This document shows, one piece after another, positions 34,446 to 43,172 of a DNA stretch of 52,211 nt. The notes beneath the pieces were generated by a model. That model did not search any database. It saw only the letters and a program-made list of their open reading frames with translations, and was not told where the DNA came from. A program made the position numbers and the translations under genes. The number at the start of each line of letters is the position of its first letter. Within the stretch, counting starts at the first letter, position 1. The stretch is from assembly GCA_009780275.1 (NCBI GenBank), contig WRAI01000019.1, positions 1 through 52,211 of the forward strand. Direction: 5' to 3'. This DNA is from Oscillospiraceae bacterium. Lineage in GTDB: Bacteria; Bacillota; Clostridia; Oscillospirales; UBA929.

Positions 34446-36082
34446 ACATGACATTGAACGGACGGCAGTTTGCCGAGATGATGCTGGCGGCGAGCGCTGC
34501 TATTGAAGCTGAGAAGCAGTTGATCAACGATCTCAATGTCTTTCCCGTGCCGGATGGCGACACGGGCACAAATATGGCGTTGACGCTGCAAACGGCAGCC
34601 AAGGCGCTGCAAGATTGTGACGCGGAACATGTTGGCAAAGTGGCTGAGATGGCCGCGAATGCATTGTTGCGTGGCGCGCGCGGCAATTCGGGCGTGATTT
34701 TGTCGTTGCTGTTCCGCGGGTTTGGTAAGTCGCTCAAAGACAAGGATGTGGCAACGGGTAAAGATTGGGCTGAGGCGTTGCATGCCGGTGTTGAAACGGC
34801 ATATGGTGCGGTGATGAAACCGGCCGAGGGTACGATGCTGACCGTCAGCCGTGTGGCGGCGGCGCATTGTTTGGCCAAGGCATTGCAAGATGACAACGCC
34901 GAGTACATTTTGACCGAATGTGTGACAGCAGCAGAAGAGGCATTGGCCGAGACCATCCATCAGAACCCCGTGTTGACAAAGGCTGGCGTGATTGACTCGG
35001 GAGGCAAAGGCTTATGTATTATTTATACTGCGATGTTGCAGCAGTTGCGCGGTGAGTTCACATTGGAAACAAAAACGGCGTCTGCTGCGATAAACAGCAC
35101 GGCCGGTACTTTGTTGACGGCAGAGGAAATTACTTTCCAGTACTGCACGGAGTTTTTAGTGTTGCGCAATAATCCACGGAGTGACGTACATTTACTGCGG
35201 ACGTCGTTGGACGCGATGGGGGACAGTCTTGTCGTCGTTGAGGATGAGCAAATCATTAAGATTCATTTGCACACCGATCACCCGGGTAAAGCGATGGAAA
35301 AGGCGATGAAGCACGGTGCGCTGACAGATGTTAAAATTGAGAATATGCTGGAACAAATGGCAGAAAATACCGCAGGGGACGCACAGTCGGGCGCTCCGCA
35401 ACTGCAGTTCGTCAAACCTACCGAGCCATACGGGTTTGTTGCCGTTGTGGCCGGTGACGGGATTGCGGCAGTGTTTGCTGATTTGGGCGTTGACGGCATT
35501 ATTCAAGGCGGGCAGACGATGAACCCGTCGACCGATGACATTATAGCACAGATTAATGCCACGCCGGCGCATACGGTGTTTGTGCTGCCGAACAATAAGA
35601 ATATTGTTTTGGCGGCTGAACAGGCTGTGGCGTTGGTAAGCGACCGCCGTGTGATTGTCGTGCCGACCAAGAGCATTGCCATGGGCATTGGCGCGATGAT
35701 GGCGTTTGACCCCGATGCCAACGCTGACGGTAACGCCGAAGCCATGACCCAGGCGGCGAGTGTGGTGAGCACCGGGCAGATTACTTATGCGGCGCGTAAC
35801 TCTAACTTTGACGGGATGGAGATTGCCGAAGGCGACCATATGGCGATTTTTGACGACCAGTTGGTGCATAATGAAGCTGATCGGATGGCAGCGTGCCAAG
35901 CGTTGGTGGATAAAATCTCGGTAGCCAGGCCGGAATTTGTGACTATTTTCTACGGCGAGGGTGTTGATAATGACGAGGCGGCGAAAGTGCTTGAAATGTG
36001 TGAAACAGCTTGCCCCGATGCCGAGTGTACACTTCTCAACGGTGGGCAGCCGGTGTATTATTATTTGATTAGCGTGGAGTGA
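34442..36082 (+). CDS. fakA: DAK1/DegV-domain fatty acid kinase subunit (FakA/YloV)
   Basis: About 546 residues. The N-terminal DhaL-type kinase domain shows LNVFPVPDGDTGTNMALTL and RGARGNSGVILSLLFRGF, the ATP/metal-binding signature. The middle and C-terminal parts show the FakA pattern (DVKIENMLEQM, NPSTDDIIAQI, VLPNNKNIVLAAEQA, VVPTKSIAMGIGAM). FakA works with FakB to phosphorylate exogenous fatty acids. Start is TTG at 34442 (TTGA overlap with the upstream gene, eight bases after GGAGG) or ATG at 34448. Same operon as the Asp23-like gene and recG. Confidence 0.93.
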   Translation: MNMTLNGRQFAEMMLAASAAIEAEKQLINDLNVFPVPDGDTGTNMALTLQTAAKALQDCDAEHVGKVAEMAANALLRGARGNSGVILSLLFRGFGKSLKDKDVATGKDWAEALHAGVETAYGAVMKPAEGTMLTVSRVAAAHCLAKALQDDNAEYILTECVTAAEEALAETIHQNPVLTKAGVIDSGGKGLCIIYTAMLQQLRGEFTLETKTASAAINSTAGTLLTAEEITFQYCTEFLVLRNNPRSDVHLLRTSLDAMGDSLVVVEDEQIIKIHLHTDHPGKAMEKAMKHGALTDVKIENMLEQMAENTAGDAQSGAPQLQFVKPTEPYGFVAVVAGDGIAAVFADLGVDGIIQGGQTMNPSTDDIIAQINATPAHTVFVLPNNKNIVLAAEQAVALVSDRRVIVVPTKSIAMGIGAMMAFDPDANADGNAEAMTQAASVVSTGQITYAARNSNFDGMEIAEGDHMAIFDDQLVHNEADRMAACQALVDKISVARPEFVTIFYGEGVDNDEAAKVLEMCETACPDAECTLLNGGQPVYYYLISVE

Positions 36083-36149
36083 GCGACTGCCGAATAGGTG
36101 TGCAAACTACCCTTCCACAGAGGGGGATTTGCCGGTTGTGGAGAGTGCT

Positions 36150-38159
36150 ATGAGTGAGTTGCAATTTCTGAAAGGCGTTGGGCCGCAGCGGGTGCGTTTG
36201 TTTGAAAAGTTGGGGTTGCATACGCCGCGAGATTTGTTAAACCATTTTCCGCGAGGCTATCAAGATCGTCGTGCGATTGTTGCTCTGGAAGATGGGGAAG
36301 ACAGCAGTCTTGTTTGTATTCGCGGCAAAGTGATTAAGCCATTGCAAGGCAAGCATTTGGGGCAAAATCGTTCGGTTTTTTCGACCCGTGTCACCGATGG
36401 CACGGGTTTTTGTGCGCTGTCGTTTTTCAATGCGCCGTATGTCAATCAGTCGTTGCGGATAGGCGGTGAGTACATTTTTTTCGGACGGTTGGTCAAGGGG
36501 CAATATGGCTGGGAGATGACCAATCCGCTATTTGAAACTGAGGGCACAAACCGTACAACGGGACGGATTGTGCCGATTTATCCGCTGACGGCAGGGCTGA
36601 CATCGGCTTTTTTTGGCAATTGCGTTGAGCAGATTTTAGATGATGAACTGGCGCAAATGACTGAAATGTTGCCGGAAATGGTGCGTAGTGCGGCGCAGAT
36701 TTGTCACATTGACTTTGCCTATCGGCACATTCATGCGCCGGAGGATGAGAAAACGCTGGCGATCGCACGGCGGCGGTTGGTTTTTGAGGAATTGCTGTTG
36801 CTGGCTTTGGGGCTGCAACGGCTGCGGGTGGGGCAGGCTGTTGAAAACGGTGTGCCAATGGCGGAAGGTGATTTGGCGGAATTTTTGCGGCGGTTGCCAT
36901 TTACACTGACTGACGATCAGCGCAAGGCTATTGACGAGGCGTTGAGCGATATGCGCTCGGGCAAGGCGATGCACCGCTTGTTGCAGGGCGACGTCGGGTC
37001 GGGCAAGACGGCGGTTGCTGCGGCGTTGGCGAGTATTGCGACGGCCAACAACTGGCAGACGGCGTTGATGGCACCAACAGAAATCCTTGCGACGCAGCAC
37101 GTGGAGAGTTTGGCGGCGCTGTTGCCGAATAAGAACATTGTGCTTTGTACCGGACAACTGTCTGCCAAGGCGCGACGTGTGGCGCAAGAGGCTATGCGAG
37201 ATGGACAAGCTGACATTGTCGTTGGTACACACGCGCTGTTGAGCGATTCAACGGAATTTGCCAAGTTGGGGCTGGTGATTACCGATGAGCAGCATCGATT
37301 CGGTGTTGATCAACGCATGACGCTGACGGGAAAGACAGAGCAAATGCCCCACGTGCTGGTGATGAGCGCGACTCCGATTCCTCGGACGCTGGCTTTGATC
37401 TTGCATGGCGATATGGATGTCAGTGTCATTAAACAGATGCCGTCAAGTCGCAAGAGGGTGCAGACATTTGTCGTTGAGGAACGCAAGCGGTGCGATATGT
37501 ATGCTTTTATTCGCAAGCAGATTGCCGAAGGACGGCAGGCGTATATTGTTTGTCCGCGGGTGGAGTATGATGAATTTGCCGAGAGCCAAAAGAAGTCGGC
37601 AGTCGCGCTTGCTAAAGAGCTGCAGAGCGGTGTGTTTCGTGATTTGCGCGTCGGCGTACTGCACGGCAAAAGCAAGGATAAAGATAAAGTCATGGCGACA
37701 TTTGCGCGTGGTGAGTTGGATATTTTGGTGGCGACGACGGTTATTGAAGTTGGTATCAATGTACCCAACGCCAGTGTGATGGTGGTGGAGAATGCCGATA
37801 ACTTTGGACTGTCGCAGTTGCATCAGCTACGCGGGCGCGTGGGGCGTGGTGAGTGGCAGTCATATTGTCTGCTGATGGACAGCGGCGGCGAAGTTTCACG
37901 GGAGAGATTGGATATTTTGGCCAAGACATCGGATGGATTCGAGCTGGCCGAGGCCGATTTGCGGCTGCGCGGACCAGGGAGTTTCTTTGGTGTCGCGCAG
38001 TCGGGATTTGGGGCATTAAAAGTAGCAGACTTAAGCACGGATGCCGACGTGTATGCGCAGGCGCGGCAGTCGGCGCGGGCGATTTTGGAAGTTGACCCGG
38101 ATTTGTCGGAGAATGCGGCGTTGCGGCAGGCGGTAGAGGCGTTGATGGCGCACCTGTGA
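36150..38159 (+). CDS. recG: ATP-dependent DNA helicase RecG
   Basis: About 669 residues. Moves and remodels stalled replication forks and Holliday junctions. Wedge/OB domain at the N terminus (SELQFLKGVGPQRVRLFEKLG), then helicase motifs: RLLQGDVGSGKTAVA (Walker A), VITDEQHRFGVDQR (a DEQH-box), VMSATPIPRTLAL (motif III), TVIEVGINVPNASVMVVENAD (motif V) and HQLRGRVGRG (motif VI). Start: the ATG at 36150 with GGAG before it is preferred over the TTG at 36129. Third gene of the Asp23-like operon. Confidence 0.96.
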   Translation: MSELQFLKGVGPQRVRLFEKLGLHTPRDLLNHFPRGYQDRRAIVALEDGEDSSLVCIRGKVIKPLQGKHLGQNRSVFSTRVTDGTGFCALSFFNAPYVNQSLRIGGEYIFFGRLVKGQYGWEMTNPLFETEGTNRTTGRIVPIYPLTAGLTSAFFGNCVEQILDDELAQMTEMLPEMVRSAAQICHIDFAYRHIHAPEDEKTLAIARRRLVFEELLLLALGLQRLRVGQAVENGVPMAEGDLAEFLRRLPFTLTDDQRKAIDEALSDMRSGKAMHRLLQGDVGSGKTAVAAALASIATANNWQTALMAPTEILATQHVESLAALLPNKNIVLCTGQLSAKARRVAQEAMRDGQADIVVGTHALLSDSTEFAKLGLVITDEQHRFGVDQRMTLTGKTEQMPHVLVMSATPIPRTLALILHGDMDVSVIKQMPSSRKRVQTFVVEERKRCDMYAFIRKQIAEGRQAYIVCPRVEYDEFAESQKKSAVALAKELQSGVFRDLRVGVLHGKSKDKDKVMATFARGELDILVATTVIEVGINVPNASVMVVENADNFGLSQLHQLRGRVGRGEWQSYCLLMDSGGEVSRERLDILAKTSDGFELAEADLRLRGPGSFFGVAQSGFGALKVADLSTDADVYAQARQSARAILEVDPDLSENAALRQAVEALMAHL

Positions 38160-38266
38160 GAATATTGCGTTGCGGCGGCTGAGACGTTGACAATTGTTGA
38201 ATTTTGTAGTAAGATTGGTGAGATGTGAAAAAACATTGTACATTTTACTTTGTTAGGAGAAAAGGA

Positions 38267-39151
38267 ATGAGGAGAATAAAGGGGTTAGCCTTTGTTTTTG
38301 CGCTGTTGTTATTGATAAGCAGCATTGCGGCGTGCGGCCTTCTGCCGGGGGGGGGCAGCAACGAGCAGGATGAGGCGTTGGTGGGACAGTGGTCTTGGGA
38401 TACACAAGTCAGTTGGTTGTACACGTTTAATGCTGACGGTACCGGCACGCGCGGATCTGCTGAGCTTGAGACGTTTACCTGGCATACACGGGGCGGCAAT
38501 CGCTTGGTGTTGAACCATGGCGCAGGTCTGCAAGACACCGAGTGGAATTACACCATTGACGGTGATAGTTTGAACCTGACGCGGCGTGGCGGTCAGCTGG
38601 AAAGTTTTGATTATTATCGAGTCGGGCAGAGCGAGAGTTTGCACGGCGTGTGGCTTTGGGATACAAGCCATGCATATCGGGTTGAATTTAATGCTGACGG
38701 CACGGGTGCGCGCGGGTTTCCCGATGAGATTGAATCGTTTGACTGGTTTACGGCGGGCGACAGCTTGGCTGTTGACACCGGATCGGGACCGCATGAACAT
38801 TGGCGTTTTGTGATTGACAGCGACCTATTGACCATTGACAGCCGGCAGTTGGCGGGCTTGACATACAGTTATATTCGTGAGAGTGCGGTGCTGGACAATA
38901 TGGAACAGGATACAGCGCTGGTCGGTGCATGGTTGTGGGATGCCGATGATGCGTATCGCTATGAATTTAATGCCGATGGTACGGGCACGCGCGGCTTTGA
39001 GGGAGAAATTGAGGACTTTGAGTGGTTTACGATGGATGGTATTCTTGTTATCGACACGGCTGAACAATGGGAATATTCGATTGATGATGATGTGTTGACC
39101 ATTGAAAACGTTTTGGTTCCCGGTGCGGATTTTAGTTATATTCGAGAGTAA
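38267..39151 (+). CDS. Lipoprotein with three tandem repeats
   Basis: 294 residues. Lipobox IAAC (Cys about residue 23) is followed at once by a Gly run. The mature part has three repeats of about 80-90 residues, each with a W-x-W-D start (GQWSWD, GVWLWD, GAWLWD) and F-NADGTG-(T/A)RG. These look like small beta-strand modules resembling a lipocalin-type META/DUF fold. A run of nine G (38347-38355) lies in the codons just after the lipid Cys and is prone to slippage, so expression could be phase-variable. Start: ATG at 38267 after AGGAGAAAAGGA. Ends in a strong terminator. Confidence 0.72.
   Translation: MRRIKGLAFVFALLLLISSIAACGLLPGGGSNEQDEALVGQWSWDTQVSWLYTFNADGTGTRGSAELETFTWHTRGGNRLVLNHGAGLQDTEWNYTIDGDSLNLTRRGGQLESFDYYRVGQSESLHGVWLWDTSHAYRVEFNADGTGARGFPDEIESFDWFTAGDSLAVDTGSGPHEHWRFVIDSDLLTIDSRQLAGLTYSYIRESAVLDNMEQDTALVGAWLWDADDAYRYEFNADGTGTRGFEGEIEDFEWFTMDGILVIDTAEQWEYSIDDDVLTIENVLVPGADFSYIRE
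38347..38355 (+). repeat. Homopolymer run of nine G in a lipoprotein gene
   Basis: Nine G residues code for the first glycines after the lipidated Cys. A gain or loss of one base here would frameshift the whole mature protein. Confidence 0.8.
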
Positions 39152-39162
39152 GCGTGATATGG

Positions 39163-39190
39163 CCTCCCCCTTTTCAGGGGGAGGTTTTTT
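39163..39190 (+). terminator. Rho-independent terminator
   Basis: An 8-bp perfect stem (CCTCCCCC with GGGGGAGG) with TTTTCA loop and a T-run. Confidence 0.92.
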
Positions 39191-39243
39191 CTTTTGTCAC
39201 ATTTTGCTCGGCTCAAACGTATATAGTGTGAGGTGACTTGCAT

Positions 39244-39714
39244 ATGCACACTTTTATTCCGACGGAAGAAGTCGCAAAGCGCTGCGGCGACAAGCTGTAC
39301 CGTACTGCGCTGGCCATTATGAAGAATAAATCTGATGCCGAAGACGTGGTGCAGGATGTGTTTGTCAAACGCATGGAGAAAGCACCTGATTTTGCGTCCG
39401 ATGCTCATGAACTGGCATGGCTGATGCGCGTGACGGTCAATTTATGCAAGAGTAAATTGCGGTCGAGTTGGCGGCGTAAAACCGAGCCGCTGTTAGAGAG
39501 TTATCCGGCGCAAAACCAGGAGCAGGAGAGTGTTGTTGAACAGGTGATGGCATTGCCGCTGCGTTATCGGACGGTGATTCACTTGTTTTATTACGAGGGC
39601 TATTCATGCGCTGAAATTGCCGGAATCACGGCACAGAAAGAGGCGGCAGTGCGGCAGCAATTGACGCGTGCGCGGGGGATGCTGCGGGAGGCATTGGAAG
39701 GAGAAGACTTATGA
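39244..39714 (+). CDS. ECF-type RNA polymerase sigma factor
   Basis: 156 residues. Region 2 is seen in KNKSDAEDVVQDVFVK and ELAWLMRVTVNLC, and region 4 in LPLRYRTVIHLFYYEGYSCAEIAGITAQKEAAVRQQLTRAR, the ECF helix-turn-helix. This is the SigW/RpoE-like layout with no extra domain. Start: ATG at 39244 after GTGAGGTG. Its stop overlaps the anti-sigma gene as ATGA, typical of an autoregulated ECF pair. What signal it answers to is unknown. Confidence 0.9.
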   Translation: MHTFIPTEEVAKRCGDKLYRTALAIMKNKSDAEDVVQDVFVKRMEKAPDFASDAHELAWLMRVTVNLCKSKLRSSWRRKTEPLLESYPAQNQEQESVVEQVMALPLRYRTVIHLFYYEGYSCAEIAGITAQKEAAVRQQLTRARGMLREALEGEDL

Positions 39715-40997
39715 AACAATATAGAGATTACATGAACGGCATATCGTTTGAGCCTGTTGCGGCGCGAACGAAGATGCGTAGTTATGGCATGATACGCCGG
39801 GCGGCGCATACAGCGGCCTGTTTAATGGTTGTCGCGGCGGCTGTAATTGGGGTTTCGACGCTGATTGACGGGAACAACGGAAATGTGTTGGATTTGCCGC
39901 CAGTTGGGATGCCGTCGCCCGGTGTTTCAACACCACCGGCTGCGCCGATGCATGAGGTAGTTTTTAATAAAGGGGAATGGTTAATACCTGAGGATCAGGG
40001 ATGGACAAATTTACGTGATTTAACGGCAGGTGAGAGCCGTGCGCTTGGGATTGTTAGTGGAACAGCGTTTATTTATGAAAGTGACATGGTTGCTTATGTT
40101 TGGGGACATCGTGTTGTGGAGCATGATAGGATTTACGGGAACGTGCTGATGGCAGCGGATGAGTTTCCGCGGCACGTGTTGCGTATGGACGGCGAAAACG
40201 CTATGACATCCTATATTCAAGGTGTTGCGGTGCGAGCGTTTGTGGGGCAAATGATGGGAATACACTATGGGTATGGTGAAATGCGGGCGTTTTATGCTGA
40301 GTTTATGTTAGGCAGTACAGCATATCGCGTGTGGTTTAACGCGCATATTGATGCAGGGGTGGAAGAACATAAAGCGCGTTTAGCGGAGATGGTCAATTAT
40401 TTGATTTTGCAGGGCGAGGTCGACTTGGGGATATTGACGGCGGTTTCGGAAGATACGCCGATGGTGTTTGCCGAGGGGGAGTGGCAGCAGCATCCGTATT
40501 GGCAACCGACAGACTTGACATATCGGGATTTGACAGAGGAAGAAAGTCGCGAGTTGGGGATGCTCTCATTGGCGACAAGGGCCTATTATCGCGACGACAG
40601 CGGTGCGTTTTTCATTGAGTCTGTGACGTATATGAATTACGACAGCATTTTACGGGTTCGTATGGCACCTGAGCGTGGGCGCGAACCTTGGGTGCTTGAC
40701 GGTCAGTATATTACAAACGATGATACCGGCTTCGGTGTGATTGACGGGATACGGGTCATGGCATTGACGGCGGTTCATTGGCTGCCGGTGCAGGATGGAG
40801 AGGGTGAGCAGGCATGGAGAAGCTACTATGCGCACTTTACACTGGGCGATGCGACGTATTGGGTAGACTTAACGATGCATATGGACGATGGATGGAGAGA
40901 GTGGGCTGAGAGGCAAGTGACTCAAATGGTTGAGCAGTTGATTGAGCAAGGACCGGTGGAAGACTTGATGGTGATTGGCTGGGGTGCGATTGGATAG
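39711..40997 (+). CDS. Putative membrane anti-sigma factor with large outer domain
   Basis: 428 residues. A short cytosolic N terminus (about 33 residues) is followed by one membrane helix (about 34-52) and a long outside region. That region contains two related segments of about 170 residues, each starting EGEW-/KGEW-type (NKGEWLIPEDQGWTNLRDLTAGESRALG and EGEWQQHPYWQ...LTYRDLTEEESRELG), so it arose by duplication. The overlap with the ECF sigma gene and the topology suggest the cognate anti-sigma/sensor, though a DUF4179-like or ASD domain was not firmly recognised. A terminator follows. Confidence 0.75.
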   Translation: MKQYRDYMNGISFEPVAARTKMRSYGMIRRAAHTAACLMVVAAAVIGVSTLIDGNNGNVLDLPPVGMPSPGVSTPPAAPMHEVVFNKGEWLIPEDQGWTNLRDLTAGESRALGIVSGTAFIYESDMVAYVWGHRVVEHDRIYGNVLMAADEFPRHVLRMDGENAMTSYIQGVAVRAFVGQMMGIHYGYGEMRAFYAEFMLGSTAYRVWFNAHIDAGVEEHKARLAEMVNYLILQGEVDLGILTAVSEDTPMVFAEGEWQQHPYWQPTDLTYRDLTEEESRELGMLSLATRAYYRDDSGAFFIESVTYMNYDSILRVRMAPERGREPWVLDGQYITNDDTGFGVIDGIRVMALTAVHWLPVQDGEGEQAWRSYYAHFTLGDATYWVDLTMHMDDGWREWAERQVTQMVEQLIEQGPVEDLMVIGWGAIG

Positions 40998-41002
40998 AAT
41001 AT

Positions 41003-41039
41003 AAAAAAAGCAAGCCTGCGTAATGCGGGCTTGCTTTTT
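41003..41039 (+). terminator. Terminator of the ECF sigma operon
   Basis: A long stem (AAAAAGCAAGCC... with ...GGGCTTGCTTTTT) with one G-T pair and A/T flanks. Confidence 0.9.
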
Positions 41040-41179
41040 GGTTTGGGCATGCTATTCGTTCAGCTGTTGGCTGTTACGCCTCACGATGCCACCTTGCCGG
41101 CAAAACTTTGTCTTTCCAACTTTCGACTCCGCTGCTTGCGGGCAACTACGCAAAAGTTTCCAGGCACTCCATTTTTGCC

Positions 41180-41205
41180 GGGCGGTTGTTCGGCCGCCCT
41201 ACACC
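41180..41205. repeat. REP-like palindrome overlapping the RNase J stop
   Basis: GGGCGG with CCGCCC around an 8-base loop, followed by CGCCCTACA. The CTA inside it is the reverse complement of the RNase J stop codon. Related to the palindromes near 8,396 and 33,317. Confidence 0.4.
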
Positions 41206-42986
41206 TCCATAAACACAGGCAGAATCAGCGGGTTGCGTCGTACTTTTCGGCTAATGAAGGATGATAGATCGCCTTTGATGACGGTTTTGATGCTGGCCCA
41301 GTCGGCGTTGGGTTTGCCGCTCATGGCTTTGTTGAGGGCATTTTGCGCCACGCGGTGCATTTCATCGTCGAGGGCTGTCGGCTCCTTGTTGAGCATGAAA
41401 CCGCGGGTGACAATTTCGGGGCCGGCAACAACGGTGTTGCTGCCGCTGTCAAAGGTGACGCAGACGATGATGAGGCCGTCTTCTGACATATGCTTGCGCT
41501 CACGCAGAACCAGGCCGCCGATGTCACCAACGCTCATGCCGTCGACGAGTACGCGACCGGCGGGTACGGTGGCACCGAGCTTGGCGGTGCTTTCGGTAAG
41601 CTCTAATGTCATGCCGACGTCACCGAGAAAGATGTTTTTGGGATGCATGCCCATTTGTTTTGCCAAATTGGCGTGGGCGCGCAGATGGCGGTATTCGCCG
41701 TGGACAGGCAGGAAGAATTTAGGGTTGCAGAGGCCGAGAATAATTTTTAGCTCTTCTTGGCAAGCATGACCGGATACATGGATGTCGGCCAGTTTTTCGT
41801 AAACGACTTCGGCACCTTTGCGGAGCAGTTCATTGATGACACGACTGACCATTTTCTCATTGCCGGGGATGGCTGATGATGACATGATGACCTTGTCGCC
41901 GGCGCCGATTTCGACGTACTTATGGCCTGAGATAGCCATGCGATACAACGCTGACATGGGCTCACCCTGGCTGCCGGTGGTGATGATGACCAGTTTGTGC
42001 TTGGGGACGCCTTTGACGGCGTTGATGTCAACCAGCGTGTTGTTGGGCGGCTTGATATAGCCCAATTCGGTGGCCAGCTTCATAATATTTTCCATGCTGC
42101 GGCCGGTGACGGCGACTTTGCGGCCGACTTTGTGCGCGGCATTGATGATTTGCTGTAAACGGTGGATGTTTGATGCGAACGTTGTGACGATAATGCGTTG
42201 CTCGCAGCCCTTAAAGAGTGCGTCGAAACTTTCGCCAACTTTGCTTTCACTCATGGTGTAGCCGGGGCGTTCGGCGTTGGTGGAGTCACTGAGCAGGCAG
42301 AGAACGCCTTTTTTGCCCAGTGCGCCGAAGCGGGCAAGGTCTATCATTTTGCCCTCGACGGGCGTGGTATCGATCTTAAAATCGCCCGTGACGACGACAA
42401 CGCCAACAGGGGTGTGGATGGCCAGACTCACCGAGTCAGCAATAGAGTGGTTGACGTTGATAAATTCAACTTTGAATGAGCCGCACTGGATGACCGTGCC
42501 GGCTTCGACACGGTTGATGCTGGCTTTTTTGAGATAGCCGCTTTCGTCGAGTTTGATTTCGAGTAGGCCGGCTGTCAAACGTGTGCAATAGACCGGTACT
42601 TGTAACGACGGCAGGAGGTAGGGTATCGCGCCGATATGGTCTTCGTGTCCATGCGTGACAAAGAGGCCGCGCAGTTTGTGGTGGTTCTTACTGATGTAGC
42701 TGATGTCGGGTATGACCAAGTCAATGCCGAGCAGCTCTTCATCGGGGAACGCCAAGCCGCAGTCGACAAGTATCATATCGTTGCCGTACTCGATGACAGT
42801 CATGTTTTTACCGATCTCATTCATACCGCCAAGCGGGATGATTTTGAGTTTGGGCTTGTTGGACTGCCGCGGGCTTTTGTTGTTGACCTCTTGCATGAGG
42901 TCATTAAAGCGTTTGTTTGCGTTGTTTTGAATGTTTTGTTTAGTAAGCGTCTTCTTTGCAGGGACGCCCGGTGTTTTTGTTGCCAT
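41199..42986 (-). CDS. rnjA: Ribonuclease J
   Basis: 595 residues. A metallo-beta-lactamase/beta-CASP exo- and endoribonuclease that matures and degrades mRNA in Bacillota. The zinc motif is HGHEDHIGAIPYL (residues about 112-122); further ligands lie in VNHSIADSVSLAI and VVTGDFKIDTTP, and the beta-CASP motifs in TGSQGEPMSAL and PVHGEYRHLRAHA. An N-terminal extension of about 45 residues precedes the KLKIIPLGGMNEIGKNM core. Start: ATG at 42986 after GAGAGGA. The far upstream Met at 43025 is rejected. No paralogue is seen in the window. Confidence 0.95.
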   Translation of the reverse strand: MATKTPGVPAKKTLTKQNIQNNANKRFNDLMQEVNNKSPRQSNKPKLKIIPLGGMNEIGKNMTVIEYGNDMILVDCGLAFPDEELLGIDLVIPDISYISKNHHKLRGLFVTHGHEDHIGAIPYLLPSLQVPVYCTRLTAGLLEIKLDESGYLKKASINRVEAGTVIQCGSFKVEFINVNHSIADSVSLAIHTPVGVVVVTGDFKIDTTPVEGKMIDLARFGALGKKGVLCLLSDSTNAERPGYTMSESKVGESFDALFKGCEQRIIVTTFASNIHRLQQIINAAHKVGRKVAVTGRSMENIMKLATELGYIKPPNNTLVDINAVKGVPKHKLVIITTGSQGEPMSALYRMAISGHKYVEIGAGDKVIMSSSAIPGNEKMVSRVINELLRKGAEVVYEKLADIHVSGHACQEELKIILGLCNPKFFLPVHGEYRHLRAHANLAKQMGMHPKNIFLGDVGMTLELTESTAKLGATVPAGRVLVDGMSVGDIGGLVLRERKHMSEDGLIIVCVTFDSGSNTVVAGPEIVTRGFMLNKEPTALDDEMHRVAQNALNKAMSGKPNADWASIKTVIKGDLSSFISRKVRRNPLILPVFMEV

Positions 42987-43172
42987 AATGTGTGGAAATC
43001 CTCTCGTTTGTGATGACACACGCAAAGACGGGACAGTTATGTGATAACTGCCGCGCTTATTGTATGTACTGTGGGTTGCTTTATATTGTTTATATACAGG
43101 ATGGCGGTTTGCCTATCCTAAAAGCCTGTTTATTATTATAACATAGATTTTTGCATTTGTATAGGGGGTAAT

